Positions 1 to 8,020 of a DNA stretch of 37,782 nt are shown here, piece after piece; position 1 is the stretch's first letter; every line of letters starts with the position of its first letter. Origin of the DNA: Thermus tenuipuniceus (GTDB lineage Bacteria > Deinococcota > Deinococci > Deinococcales > Thermaceae); NCBI RefSeq assembly GCF_002964845.1, contig NZ_PRDA01000043.1, positions 1-37,782 on the forward strand, given 5' to 3'. Position numbers and translations under genes: made by a program. The notes beneath the pieces were generated by a model. That model made no database searches. It saw nothing but the letters and a program-made list of their open reading frames with translations, and was not told where the DNA came from.

Positions 1-32
1 TGCTGGTGAAGCGGCTGGCGAGGGCCGCGTAA
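1..32 (+). CDS. 3' end of an upstream gene (partial)
   Basis: The first bases can be read as an open frame ending in LVKRLARAA and a TAA at 30-32, just before the promoter of the next gene. A basic C-terminal tail would suit a real gene end, but only nine codons are visible, so neither product nor reality can be judged. Confidence 0.3.
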   Translation, partial: LVKRLARAA

Positions 33-71
33 GGTGAGGTGGGAGACTTTTACGACAGCCTCTTACATGGC

Positions 72-100
72 TTGACATGAGAGGGAGTTGTGCGTAAGAT
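72..100 (+). promoter_or_regulatory. Sigma-A type promoter of the surface lipoprotein gene
   Basis: A perfect -35 TTGACA (72-77) is separated by exactly 17 bp from a -10 TAAGAT (95-100). The expected transcription start is near 107, leaving a leader of about 116 nt before the ATG at 223. With the slpA promoter it is one of the few full -35/-10 promoters here, which suits an abundant surface protein. Confidence 0.8.
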
Positions 101-106
101 TAGCAC

Positions 107-222
107 CGGATGCTAGGCGATGGGACTTCCCACAAAAACGGGGTATCCTTGCCTGGCGTCGGGCCCAAGGGGGCAACGGAGGAAACCCTTTGGGAGCAGA
201 TAAAGCTAGGAGGTGCAAGGAT
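107..222 (+). promoter_or_regulatory. Structured 5' leader of the surface lipoprotein mRNA
   Basis: Stem 1 pairs 112-118 (GCTAGGC) with 151-157 (GCCTGGC), with one G-U, and encloses a small hairpin TGGG-ACTT-CCCA (121-132). Stem 2 pairs 164-172 with 186-194 (nine pairs, one G-U) around the loop GCAACGGAGGAAA. The Shine-Dalgarno AGGAGGT (208-214) follows. I could not match it to a known riboswitch class; it may bind a protein or act as an mRNA stabiliser. Confidence 0.45.
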
Positions 223-3192
223 ATGAAGGGAAACGGGCTTAAGACTTTTGGCTTCTCCCTCTTGGGGGCGCTGGCGCTTTTCCTCGCCAGCTGCGGGCAG
301 CAGCCGCCGCCCGCTCCGCAGACGGGTAACCTAAGCGTTACCGTCTTGGACGCCTCCAACAACAACCCAATACCTGGGGCGCTGGTAGGCGTGGCTGGAC
401 CCCAGAGCACCACCGGTGTAACGGACGCCCAGGGTAGGGCGACCTTCTCAGGCCTGCCCGCGGGGAGCTACACTGTAAATGCCAGCGCTAGCGGCTACCA
501 GGCGGCCTCCTCCTCCGCCAACGTTCAGGCGGGCCAGACTGCCCAGGTAACCCTGCGGCTTAACCCGTCCGGCGGAACGGGTGGCGGCAATCAGGACGCC
601 ACCTCTAGGGTGAGGAGGTTGGAGATCGTTTCTGTTACCGATGCCTCTGGGCCGCTACCGGTCCAACGCGAGCGGAACACCAACAAGGTGGTCAACCTGT
701 ACGCCGCCCAGACGGAGGAGGCCATCCGGGTGACCGTCCGCGCCCTGGATGCCCAGGGTAACCCCGTTCCTGGAGCTCAGGTGGAGGCGGGTCTGGACAC
801 AGGGGCTCTGAATGGGGTGAACATCTTCACCGGCTGCGGGCTTAGCCCCCAGAGCTCCCGTCCTGTGGGGGTTACCGGGGCCAATGGGGAGGTCTGCTTT
901 ACGATCTTCGCCACCTCGGTCTTCAGCGGGCTTATTCAGAACATTCTCTACAACGTAGAAAACCCCGTGAAGTTGGTGGTTTCCTCCAACGGCCAGCTGA
1001 GCGAGGCCAAGTTCTTCTTCTACAACGTCAGCCACCTCATCTACGACGACGGTAGCCCTCGGCGCGCCGGTATGCGGGCGGGCTCCAACTTGGGCCAGAT
1101 TGTCAACAACTACAGCTTTGACCGGCCGCGGTTGAACGACCACACCTTCAACAGCTTCTTGCGCCGCAAGCAGCCAGATGCTGGGCCGTTTACCCCCTTT
1201 TCTCAGGGCATAGGCTACATGGTCTATACCATCAACGACACCTCTAAGGTGAGCTGGGTGCGCACTGACCTCAGCCTGGGGGTGAATAGCTGCGAGCAGA
1301 TCGCGGATAACGGTAGAACTTGCGTGGACGCGGACGGCTCTGGCGTCACCCTGCGGCCCAAGTCTCCGCAGGAGGGCATCCAACCCGGTGACCTGCCCTT
1401 CAGCGTGGACGTCATCGCCACGTGGGTGGCTGTCGCCATGTATGGCGGCCTAACGTACGAGTTCCCCCTGAAGTCCTACGCTTTCACCAAGACCTGGGGT
1501 GGCACGGGCGTCCAGATCGCCAAGTCGGGCCCCCGGGTGATCGGCTGGTCGGGGACTGGCTACAGCCCTACCGACGTCACCTTGCCTAAGTCGGGGGCCT
1601 CGGTTCCCGCAGGAGCGGTGTACGAGTACACCATCATCGTCACAAACACCGGTAACGTTCCCGCACGGAACGCCGTCATCACGGACATGCTCCCCGCGGA
1701 GCTCGGCTTTGCCGGGGCGTCCGATGGGGGTACCTACGATCCCAGCCTGCACCAGGTGACCTGGAGTTGGACCACCACCCCTGCTTTGCAAAGCATCCCG
1801 GTGGGTGGCAGCGTTACGGTCAAGGTCCGCCTCTACGCCCGTCACAAGCCCGGGTACGCTTGGAACGACAACAGCGGGGGCAATCAACGTCCAAACGGCA
1901 ACCCTGACGGGCAATCCGACGGTCTTAGCAACGGCCAGTACGACCCCAATAACCCGACGGGCGGCTTCGGCAACCGGCCTCCCATCAATCCTCCCAACAC
2001 GCTCTATGCGGATCCTTACCGGATCACCAACATCGTGGAGGTGGTGAGCGAGGCGCCCCAGGGGCCGGGCAACTTTGCGCGTCAGAGCGCCAGCCTGGAC
2101 ATCTGGGTGGTCCGTCCCTTCCTGAGCCTCGTAAAGCGGGCGGTGAGCCCGGTGTATGCTGTGGGCGATACTGCGCGCTTTACGGTCACCGCCCGCAATG
2201 TGGACCGGGCTGCCTCTGATCCAGAATACGCGGCCTTGAAGGCCAGCTTCCCTGCGGACTACCAGAACGCCCTCACCGCTTACAACGTCAGGGTGCGGGA
2301 CCTCTTCGGCCGCTTCCTGGACTTCGTCAACTCCTCCTCCAACACCGGGCCCGGAACCCCTGACGCCAACTTCAAGACCGTCACCTTTGATGTGGGCAAC
2401 CTGGCCCTTGGCGCCACCTGGCAGGCCATTCTGGACTTCAGGGTGTCCGGTGGGCTCAACCAGGGGCAGGGTGATCCCAACTGGCTCACTAACTGCGCCC
2501 GCCTCTACGCCTGGAACCTGAACCAGTACCGGTACATCTGGGGTCCTGAGAAGAACGACCAGCTTGAGCCCGTGGAGGGACGGGACCCGCGGCCTGTGCC
2601 CCCCTACACGGCGGAACTGGGCAACCCCGACACCGTGGGCAACTACCTCCAGGCTTGCGCTGCGGTGCGGGATGCGGACCTAGCCATCACCAACCTGGGC
2701 GAGTTCGCCCTGAGTGGGTCTTTGCCGCCTTCCGTCATTGTTGACGGCAATGGCGGGGTTGGTCCGTTTGGCCAGGTGGATACCATCCAGCAGCCGGTGC
2801 GGGTGGGCGATACCTTCTACTACATCTACCTGCTGACCAACCAGGGTAGCGTCCCCTTGAACGACATCGACTTCCGGGTGTACCGCACCAGCGGTGCCAG
2901 TGTGGAGCTGAACGCCCAGGGTGGGTTCGCCGTGTACCGCGGTCAGGGAACGGGCACCTACTCCCAGGAGCTCAACTTCATCCTTACGGCAACCACTCCC
3001 ACGCAGGCTCGGATCCAGAGCACAACGGGCTTCCCTGCGCTGCAGCCTGGCGAGAGCCTGGTGATCGTGGTGCGGGCCAAGGCCATCGCCCAGGGTCGGA
3101 GCACCTTTGAGGCCTACGCCGAGACCACGAATCCCCTCAACCTGGTAACCCTCTTTGTGCAGGACACCACCAACGTGCAGAACCCGCAGTAG
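223..3192 (+). CDS. Large surface lipoprotein with Ig-like and DUF11 repeats
   Basis: This 989-residue protein is probably a lipid-anchored surface or adhesion protein. A signal peptide ends in the lipobox LASC (Cys24), followed by a Pro/Gln-rich spacer. Residues about 35-115 resemble a carboxypeptidase-regulatory (CarboxypepD_reg) beta sandwich. An Ig-like domain that starts with a value-added sugar-type invasin pattern lies near 160-260. From about 460 there are DUF11-type repeats with the VTNTGN and LPAEL motifs, and similar repeats recur near 650 and 870. The ATG at 223 was chosen because an SD (AGGAGG) lies 8 nt upstream and the signal peptide begins there; the open frame extends to 88 but would overlap the promoter. 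A terminator follows. The exact role cannot be told from sequence; sortase or secretion-system signals are absent. Confidence 0.8.
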   Translation: MKGNGLKTFGFSLLGALALFLASCGQQPPPAPQTGNLSVTVLDASNNNPIPGALVGVAGPQSTTGVTDAQGRATFSGLPAGSYTVNASASGYQAASSSANVQAGQTAQVTLRLNPSGGTGGGNQDATSRVRRLEIVSVTDASGPLPVQRERNTNKVVNLYAAQTEEAIRVTVRALDAQGNPVPGAQVEAGLDTGALNGVNIFTGCGLSPQSSRPVGVTGANGEVCFTIFATSVFSGLIQNILYNVENPVKLVVSSNGQLSEAKFFFYNVSHLIYDDGSPRRAGMRAGSNLGQIVNNYSFDRPRLNDHTFNSFLRRKQPDAGPFTPFSQGIGYMVYTINDTSKVSWVRTDLSLGVNSCEQIADNGRTCVDADGSGVTLRPKSPQEGIQPGDLPFSVDVIATWVAVAMYGGLTYEFPLKSYAFTKTWGGTGVQIAKSGPRVIGWSGTGYSPTDVTLPKSGASVPAGAVYEYTIIVTNTGNVPARNAVITDMLPAELGFAGASDGGTYDPSLHQVTWSWTTTPALQSIPVGGSVTVKVRLYARHKPGYAWNDNSGGNQRPNGNPDGQSDGLSNGQYDPNNPTGGFGNRPPINPPNTLYADPYRITNIVEVVSEAPQGPGNFARQSASLDIWVVRPFLSLVKRAVSPVYAVGDTARFTVTARNVDRAASDPEYAALKASFPADYQNALTAYNVRVRDLFGRFLDFVNSSSNTGPGTPDANFKTVTFDVGNLALGATWQAILDFRVSGGLNQGQGDPNWLTNCARLYAWNLNQYRYIWGPEKNDQLEPVEGRDPRPVPPYTAELGNPDTVGNYLQACAAVRDADLAITNLGEFALSGSLPPSVIVDGNGGVGPFGQVDTIQQPVRVGDTFYYIYLLTNQGSVPLNDIDFRVYRTSGASVELNAQGGFAVYRGQGTGTYSQELNFILTATTPTQARIQSTTGFPALQPGESLVIVVRAKAIAQGRSTFEAYAETTNPLNLVTLFVQDTTNVQNPQ

Positions 3193-3206
3193 GGCGTAGG
3201 GCTCAG

Positions 3207-3237
3207 AGCGGCCACCCCGACCGGGGTGGCCGCTTTC
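3207..3237 (+). terminator. Rho-independent terminator
   Basis: A perfect 12-bp stem AGCGGCCACCCC (3207-3218) and its complement (3223-3234) close a GACC loop, followed by TTC. It separates the surface lipoprotein gene from the exbB promoter 20 bp later. Confidence 0.85.
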
Positions 3238-3257
3238 GTGTGGCGGGTCCCTATCCC

Positions 3258-3263
3258 TATAAT
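3258..3263 (+). promoter_or_regulatory. -10 box of a leaderless promoter for exbB
   Basis: TATAAT lies 6 nt before the ATG at 3270, so transcription should begin at or next to the start codon. There is no SD. No convincing -35 is seen. Confidence 0.6.
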
Positions 3264-3269
3264 GGGGCC

Positions 3270-3620
3270 ATGGACTGGGGCGAGGTCTTGGCGGTGGCCG
3301 GACCCTTATTTTGGGTTCTAGCCGCTCTTTCGGTCTACGTGGGGTACCTTATCCTCTACGCCTCGTTTCTCCTGAAGCGGGAGGGGCGGGTGGAGGCGGG
3401 GGTTTTGGACCGCCTGGAGGGCCTGGCCCAGCTGGCCCCCTTGGTGGGGCTTCTGGGCACCACCTGGGGCATGATCCAGGCTTTCCTGGCCCTCGGGGGG
3501 GAAGGGAGTCCCGAGGGCCTGGCCAAGGGCATCGCCGAGGCCTTGGTGAACACCGGGATGGGCCTCCTGGTGGCGGTGGTGGCCTACGGGGGGCGGGTTT
3601 TCCTTGGGGGTAGGCGGTGA
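3270..3620 (+). CDS. Compact ExbB/TolQ/MotA-family proton channel subunit
   Basis: With ExbD it should form the proton-driven inner-membrane motor that energises a TonB-like protein. The 116-residue protein keeps three predicted membrane helices (about 11-34, 53-74 and 93-112) and the family core: APLVGLLGTTWGMIQAF in helix 2 and LAKGIAEALVNTGMGL in helix 3. Typical ExbB proteins are about twice as long; the large cytoplasmic region between helices 1 and 2 is reduced to about 18 residues. The ATG at 3270 fits both the -10 TATAAT spacing and the start of helix 1; an in-frame upstream start at 3240 would lie in the promoter. The stop overlaps the exbD GTG (GTGA). The family call is firm, while the choice among ExbB, TolQ and related motors rests on the neighbours. 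Confidence 0.82.
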   Translation: MDWGEVLAVAGPLFWVLAALSVYVGYLILYASFLLKREGRVEAGVLDRLEGLAQLAPLVGLLGTTWGMIQAFLALGGEGSPEGLAKGIAEALVNTGMGLLVAVVAYGGRVFLGGRR

Positions 3621-4000
3621 GGCCTTTGAACCTCGTTCCCCTCATCGACCTCTTCCTCCTCCTGGCCCTTTTCGGCCTCATGCTGGCCCGCTTCCCCGAG
3701 GCCCTCTCCGGGGGGGTGGCCCAGGAGCGGGCCCTGCGGGTAGAGCTCCCCCGAGGGGAGGGGTTTCCCGGTGGCGGGGCGGTGCGGGTGGAGCTGGACC
3801 GGGAGGGGCGGTTGGCCCTGAACGGCAAGCCGGTGAGGGACCTCCCCGCCCTGGAGGCGGCCCTGAAGGCCCTGGGTCTGGCGGGGCAACCCGTGCGCCT
3901 GGAGGCGGACGCACAGGTGGCCCACGGGCGGGTGGTGGCGGTGATGGAGGCGGTGCGCCGTGCAGGGGCTGAGCGGATCCAGGTGGCGGTCCGGCGCTAG
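3617..4000 (+). CDS. ExbD/TolR-family biopolymer transport protein
   Basis: This 127-residue protein has the ExbD layout: a very short cytoplasmic N-terminus, one membrane helix (about 6-25) holding the conserved Asp in PLIDLFLLL (Asp11), and a periplasmic domain. That domain ends in the usual repeat-like pattern, ALEAALKALG then VRLEADAQVAHGRVVAVMEAVRRAGAERI, typical of ExbD/TolR. It begins at a GTG whose last bases overlap the exbB stop, so translation is probably coupled. It overlaps the next gene by 41 nt. The Asp is expected to carry protons in the motor, by family knowledge. Confidence 0.85.
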   Translation: MRPLNLVPLIDLFLLLALFGLMLARFPEALSGGVAQERALRVELPRGEGFPGGGAVRVELDREGRLALNGKPVRDLPALEAALKALGLAGQPVRLEADAQVAHGRVVAVMEAVRRAGAERIQVAVRR

Positions 4001-5150
4001 GCGGAGGGCCTTCCTCCTTTCCCTCCTCCTACACCTCTCGGGCTTCCTGGCCCTCCTCCTGCTCCCCCCCATCCCCCAGGTCCCGCCTGTCCTCTACACG
4101 GTGGACCTTATCCCCCCCACGCGGGCGGCGGAGGGCCTTACGCCCGTGCCCAAACCCTCTGTGCCCCCGTCCAATTCCCCGGCCCGTTCTCCTCCACGGG
4201 AGGTGGCCCGGCCCGTACCCTCCGCCCGTGGAGCCTCTCCCGTGTCCGTAGCCCAAGGCCCAGGGGAAAGCCCCGGGGTTCGAGGGGCGGCCCCCGGAGC
4301 AAGGCCCATCCCCCGTAGGGGAACGCCTACCCCCTCTTTCCAGAGGGAGGCTTTGGGCGGGGGTTCCTCTTCCGGGCCCCCCTTGGGGGCCCCTCGAGAG
4401 GGGCTTGCCCCTCCTTCGTCAGGGGAAGGAGCGGGGGGAGGGGGGGAGAACCTATCCCGCTCCGCCCCCCAGGGGGTGGGGGAGGAGGGGGTTTCCCAGG
4501 AAGCCCTTCTACCCCCTCCCCTCGGGGAAAGGGCGCAAGGGGTATTGGAGGAGGTCCCTCCTCCCACCGGGGCTCCTTTGGGGAAGGAAGGGCTGGCCCC
4601 GGCGGGGCAGGGGGCCCCCTCCCAACCGGGCGGGTCCACTTTGGCCTCGGCGGGGAGCGGGGGTTCCCCCCAGGGAGGGGAGGCCCCAAAGGGACGGGCG
4701 GGGGGTGAGGCCCTGGCCCCGGTCCCAGGGGGGCGCGCCGGGGAAGGGGCCCGGGAGGGGGTGGGGCTCGAGGGGCTGGCCCCGGGCCGGGGCGGGGGCA
4801 CCGGGGGCGAGGGGGGCAGGTGCGCGGTGGTGGTGGAGCTTAGGGGGCTCCCCTACGCCCAGGGGCCCTCCCCGGCTATCCTAGACCCTGGGGGACGGCA
4901 GGTTTGGCCCGACCCAGGGCGGGTGCGGGGGGTGCCCTCGGAGGTGGTGGACCGGAGCGGCATCGCCCTCTTCTTCCGCCCTGGGGAGTTCCGGGAGGAG
5001 GGGTACGCCCGGGTCTACCGGGCGCAGGCCCTTCAGACCCGCTCCCGGGGGGAGGGGAACCCCTTCCGGGAGCTGGTGGTGGTGGGGGAGGAGGATGCCC
5101 GGAGGCTTAGGGAGGCGCCCCCCACCTGTCAGCTGGTCTTCATCCGTTAG
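3960..5150 (+). CDS. TonB-like energy-transducing protein with a Gly/Pro-rich linker
   Basis: The 396-residue protein starts with a basic segment and one membrane helix (about 18-37). The helix carries SLLLH (Ser21 to His25), the Ser-x3-His motif of TonB that contacts ExbB/ExbD. A low-complexity Pro/Gly/Ala/Glu region (about 50-285) could span the periplasm. The C-terminal part (about 290-396) is folded-looking and has two Cys residues, but I do not recognise the TonB C-terminal fold. Its end (LVVVGEEDARRLREAP...CQLVFIR) loosely recalls the C-terminus of LPP20/FlgT-type proteins, which is weak evidence. The GTG at 3960 is the only reasonable start that keeps the helix; it lies inside exbD. 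Position behind exbB-exbD supports a TonB role. Confidence 0.65.
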   Translation: MQGLSGSRWRSGARRRAFLLSLLLHLSGFLALLLLPPIPQVPPVLYTVDLIPPTRAAEGLTPVPKPSVPPSNSPARSPPREVARPVPSARGASPVSVAQGPGESPGVRGAAPGARPIPRRGTPTPSFQREALGGGSSSGPPLGAPREGLAPPSSGEGAGGGGENLSRSAPQGVGEEGVSQEALLPPPLGERAQGVLEEVPPPTGAPLGKEGLAPAGQGAPSQPGGSTLASAGSGGSPQGGEAPKGRAGGEALAPVPGGRAGEGAREGVGLEGLAPGRGGGTGGEGGRCAVVVELRGLPYAQGPSPAILDPGGRQVWPDPGRVRGVPSEVVDRSGIALFFRPGEFREEGYARVYRAQALQTRSRGEGNPFRELVVVGEEDARRLREAPPTCQLVFIR

Positions 5151-5159
5151 GAGGTACGC

Positions 5160-5777
5160 GTGGTAAGGAAAGGTTTTCTGGCGCTCGGCGCCCTGGTCCT
5201 TGCGGCCTTGGCCCTTGCCTGGTCCCCGGCTCCCACCCTGCAGGAGGCGGAGGCGGTGGTGGAGGGGGTGTACAGCCGCCTGCCCCGGGTGGCGGTGGCC
5301 TGGGAGGGGGAGCCCGCCCTCAGGGTTTTCCGGGGGGAGGGGTGCCCCTTGCCCCCCAAGGGGAGCCGCCCGGTGGCGGTGCGGGTGGGGGGGCAGCTGG
5401 AGGTGGTGGAGATCCTGGCCGAGAGGGCCAGGAACGAGTTCCGGCGGGTGCGGGCTGCGGAGGTCCTCCTCGAGGCCAAGCGCTTCCTACCGGATGGGCA
5501 CCTCAGGGTGTACCTGAGGGTGGAGGGCCTGCCCCGCTTGGAGCTACGGGAGGCCTACACCCTGGGGGCCCTGGTGGGGAACGTTCCCCGGCGGGCTTAT
5601 CGGCTCACCTACCTGGACGACTGGGAACGGAGGGAAGGGGGCTACGCGGGCACCCTGGTTTTTTACCTAGACCTGCGGGGGGTGGAGCCCAGGGGGGAGC
5701 TCACCCTGGTTTTCATGAACGAAAGTGAGGCGGACTGCGTCTATGCCTTTGGGGTTCCTCTGGAGGGTTTTCGCTAG
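5160..5777 (+). CDS. Exported protein of unknown function in the ExbB/TonB-like operon
   Basis: I do not recognise this 205-residue protein. It has an N-terminal signal peptide or anchor (MVRKGFLALGALVLAALALAWS). The rest is predicted alpha/beta: a helix LQEAEAVVEGVYSRL, then several beta strands (LRVYLRVEGLP, RRAYRLTYLDDWE, GTLVFYLDLRG, GELTLVFMNE). The start is GTG with GGAGGT 4-5 nt upstream, 9 nt after the TonB-like stop. Its 3' end overlaps the next gene by 35 nt. A periplasmic partner of the TonB-like protein or of the downstream barrel protein is a reasonable inference. Confidence 0.65.
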   Translation: MVRKGFLALGALVLAALALAWSPAPTLQEAEAVVEGVYSRLPRVAVAWEGEPALRVFRGEGCPLPPKGSRPVAVRVGGQLEVVEILAERARNEFRRVRAAEVLLEAKRFLPDGHLRVYLRVEGLPRLELREAYTLGALVGNVPRRAYRLTYLDDWERREGGYAGTLVFYLDLRGVEPRGELTLVFMNESEADCVYAFGVPLEGFR

Positions 5778-6609
5778 CCTTCTCCTTTGGGGAGGTGCCC
5801 TCGCGCAGGAGGTTTTTGCCCCCCTTCACGGGAGCTTTTTCCCGCCCCTAGGCCGCGCCCCCGGGCCCGAGGGGTGCGGGGTGCGCTGGGGGCTGGCCCT
5901 GGCCAACCACCTCACCTACGCCTCGGGGCCGTGGGGGGAGGTGGGGTTTGACCTGGAGGAGCTGCGGGCCGAGCTGGGGCTCAGCTACCGCCAGGGGCCT
6001 TTGGAGGCCAGCCTGGGCTGGCCCTTTTCCCTCTACTATGGGGGGTTTCTGGATTACCTCCTGGACCCGCTCCACGCGGCCCTGGGGCTTCCCAGAAACA
6101 AGGTCCAGGGGCAGGTGCTCCTCTTCGCCCGCAGGGGAGAGGAAGAACACCGCTGGGAGGGGGCCACCTGGGGCCCTCGGGACCCTTACTTGCGCCTGGA
6201 CCTCTACCTGGGGGAGGGGCGGCTCTTTGGGGGGCTGGCTCTGCCTCTGGGTTCCCCCCAGCGCTTCCTGGGCTCTGGGGGTTTCCGTGTCCAGTTGGGG
6301 GCGGGTTGGCGCTGGGAGGGAGGGGAGGTGCTGGGGGGTGTGGTCTGGCCCCTGGGGGACCAGCCCGGCCTGGCGCCCTTCCCCTACGGCCCGGCGGCTT
6401 CGGCCCTCTTGCGGCTGGAGGGGGTTGGGGTGCCGGGGTTGGGCCTCGAGGTGCAGGGGTTTTGGGGTCCCTTGCGGGACGCGGGGCCCTTCACCCAAGG
6501 TTTTGCCCTTCGTTTCCGGTACGGGGGTTGGGCCTTTGCCGAGGACCTGAGCCAGGGACTGCCGGATGTGGTTTTTTCCTGGGGGAGGGTCACCTCCTGT
6601 GAGCCCTAA
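5743..6609 (+). CDS. Probable outer-membrane barrel, DUF3187-like
   Basis: The protein (288 residues from ATG 5743) begins with a signal peptide cut near ALAQEVFAP. What follows is rich in alternating beta strands, Gly and Trp: WGLALANHLTY, LEELRAELGLSYRQG, LEASLGWPFSLYYGGFLDYLLDPLHAALGLP. The GGFLD...LH...GLP pattern and the preceding ExxR/L repeat resemble DUF3187 proteins, thought to be outer-membrane barrels. A GTG at 5725 is an alternative start six codons upstream. It does not end in the aromatic residue usual for barrels. It is the last gene of the run that starts with exbB and ends at a strong terminator, which suggests it is what the ExbB/ExbD/TonB-like proteins act on. Confidence 0.6.
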   Translation: MPLGFLWRVFASLLLWGGALAQEVFAPLHGSFFPPLGRAPGPEGCGVRWGLALANHLTYASGPWGEVGFDLEELRAELGLSYRQGPLEASLGWPFSLYYGGFLDYLLDPLHAALGLPRNKVQGQVLLFARRGEEEHRWEGATWGPRDPYLRLDLYLGEGRLFGGLALPLGSPQRFLGSGGFRVQLGAGWRWEGGEVLGGVVWPLGDQPGLAPFPYGPAASALLRLEGVGVPGLGLEVQGFWGPLRDAGPFTQGFALRFRYGGWAFAEDLSQGLPDVVFSWGRVTSCEP

Positions 6610-6643
6610 ACCCGAGGAGGCCCTGGGGGCCTCCTCGGGTTTA
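6607..6643. terminator. Bidirectional terminator between convergent genes
   Basis: A perfect 16-bp stem (6607-6622 with 6628-6643) closes a 5-nt CTGGG loop. Its outermost pairs are A/T-rich on both sides, so it can work on either strand. It includes the stop codon of the plus-strand gene and lies 18 bp from the stop of the minus-strand SLH gene. Confidence 0.85.
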
Positions 6644-6660
6644 GTTCCCTATATCTTCGA

Positions 6661-7989
6661 TCAGAAACGGGCGGCCAGGCCGAAGGCCAGGGTGGAGCGC
6701 TGGCCCATCTGGCCGTCAAAGAGGTAACGCTGGTGCCCTTCCAGGAAGAGGCTCAAGTTGGGCACCACCCGCGCCCCAGCCCCGATGAGGAGCTGGCCAA
6801 AGGGGGTTCCCTCCAAGTAGAGGCCGCCCCCCACCCCGAAGTAGCCGTCCAGGTCCCCAAAGGAGGTTCGGAAGGTGAGGTCCAGGCTGGCCAGACCTTG
6901 GCTGGGCTGGGCGAAGGGGGCCTCGTAGGCCAGGCGCAGGCCCAGGGGGCCCAGGAGGGCGTCGTGGCCCAGGAGGAGCCGGCCGAACCATTCCCCGGTG
7001 ACGTCCCCCCGGTAGATGGCCAGGCCCACGTACAGGGGTTGGCGGGAGGGAGTCAGGGTGCGCTTTAAGGAGGCCACCTCCTCCTCCAGGGCCTTCAGGC
7101 GGGCCTCGTCTTGGGTTTGGCGGGCCTCTAAAGCCCTTAGACGCTCCTCTAGGGATTGGAGGCGGCCCTTCTGCCCCTCGAGGCCCTCCTCCAGGGCCTT
7201 TACCCTGGGCTCCAGGGTCTGGAGACGGGCCTGGGCTTCCTCCGCCAGCTTTCGGGCCTCGGGAAGCCCCTTTAGGCTCTCTTCCAGCCTCTTCAAGGCT
7301 TCCTCTTGGGCGGCGCGGGCTTGTTCCAGGGCGGCCATGCGGTCTTCCAGGGCCTTTTGGGTTGTTTTGAGGGCTTCCTGCTCCCCCTTTAGGGCCTCGA
7401 GGTCCCTGGGCGTGGTTTGTGACCGTCCCTCCAGGGCCCTAAACTTGTCCTCTAAGTCCTTGATGCGCTCCTGGACTTTTTTGAGTTCCTCCTCCAGGGC
7501 CCGGGCTTCCAAAGCCCCCCGGGCGGCCTCGAGGCCCTTCTGGGCCTCCTCCAAGGCCTTAAGGCGTTCCTCCACCCGCCTCAAGGCCTCTTCCAGGGGG
7601 CGGGTATCTGCCTGGGGTTGCCCCTCCAGGCTCTTCAGGCGCTCCGCCAACGCTTTGGCCTCTTCCTCAAGACCGGCCATTTGCTGGCCTTGGTCAGCAA
7701 GTTCTTCCTGGAGGCGCTTTACCGCGGAGAGGAGCTTATCCACCTCCTCTGGGGAAAGCCGGTCCAGGCCGTAGGCAGCCAGGAGGCGGTAGAGGGCCAA
7801 GGCGGCTTCCTGCCGGGTCAAGGGTTCCCGCCAGCGGAAGGTGCCGTCGGGGTAGCCGATAAAGACGCCCTTAGCCACCAAAAGTTCCACCGCCTCCTGG
7901 GCCCAAGGGGATGCGGGGGGGTCCAGAGGTTCCTGGCCGAGGGCCAATCCCGCGAAGATCAATAGGCCAAGCAGAGGTTTACGCATCAC
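6661..7989 (-). CDS. SLH-domain, coiled-coil, barrel envelope protein (OmpM/SlpA-like)
   Basis: It probably tethers the outer envelope to the secondary cell-wall polymer. A signal peptide ends near LALGQEP. One SLH domain covers about residues 23-75 (WAQEAVELLVAKGVFIGYPDGTFR...LTRQEAALALYRLL). A long coiled coil (about 90-320) of Leu/Glu/Lys heptads follows, then a C-terminal region of about 115 residues with barrel-like strands ending in LAFGLAARF (final Phe). The plan matches SlpA but at half the length. A -10 TATACT (7996-8001) lies 6 nt before GTG 7989, so I use this GTG; the ATG at 7986 is the next codon and could be the start. Length is 442 residues. Confidence 0.8.
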   Translation of the reverse strand: MMRKPLLGLLIFAGLALGQEPLDPPASPWAQEAVELLVAKGVFIGYPDGTFRWREPLTRQEAALALYRLLAAYGLDRLSPEEVDKLLSAVKRLQEELADQGQQMAGLEEEAKALAERLKSLEGQPQADTRPLEEALRRVEERLKALEEAQKGLEAARGALEARALEEELKKVQERIKDLEDKFRALEGRSQTTPRDLEALKGEQEALKTTQKALEDRMAALEQARAAQEEALKRLEESLKGLPEARKLAEEAQARLQTLEPRVKALEEGLEGQKGRLQSLEERLRALEARQTQDEARLKALEEEVASLKRTLTPSRQPLYVGLAIYRGDVTGEWFGRLLLGHDALLGPLGLRLAYEAPFAQPSQGLASLDLTFRTSFGDLDGYFGVGGGLYLEGTPFGQLLIGAGARVVPNLSLFLEGHQRYLFDGQMGQRSTLAFGLAARF

Positions 7990-7995
7990 ACCAAG

Positions 7996-8001
7996 AGTAT
8001 A
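7996..8001 (-). promoter_or_regulatory. -10 box of a leaderless promoter for the SLH protein
   Basis: On the minus strand TATACT is followed by 6 nt (CTTGGT) and then GTG-ATG. The spacing puts the transcription start on the GTG, and no SD is present. Confidence 0.55.
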
Positions 8002-8020
8002 ACCTGGGTTGGGCTTCAAC

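Noticed and set aside
112-157. Fluoride riboswitch, suggested by GGCGATGGG in the leader
   Set aside because: The remaining consensus (the AACCGCC segment and the paired GATG...CTCC part) is not present, and the downstream gene is not a fluoride exporter.
4405-4884. Gly/Arg/Pro-rich open frames overlapping the TonB-like linker on both strands
   Set aside because: They are other frames of a GC-rich low-complexity region; only the frame with the membrane helix and the TonB motif has coherent ends and start signals.
7016-7774. A Ser/Arg-rich 252-codon open frame on the plus strand
   Set aside because: It is the antisense of the coiled-coil repeat of the SLH protein, and the Ser/Arg composition comes from Leu/Glu/Ala codons read backwards.
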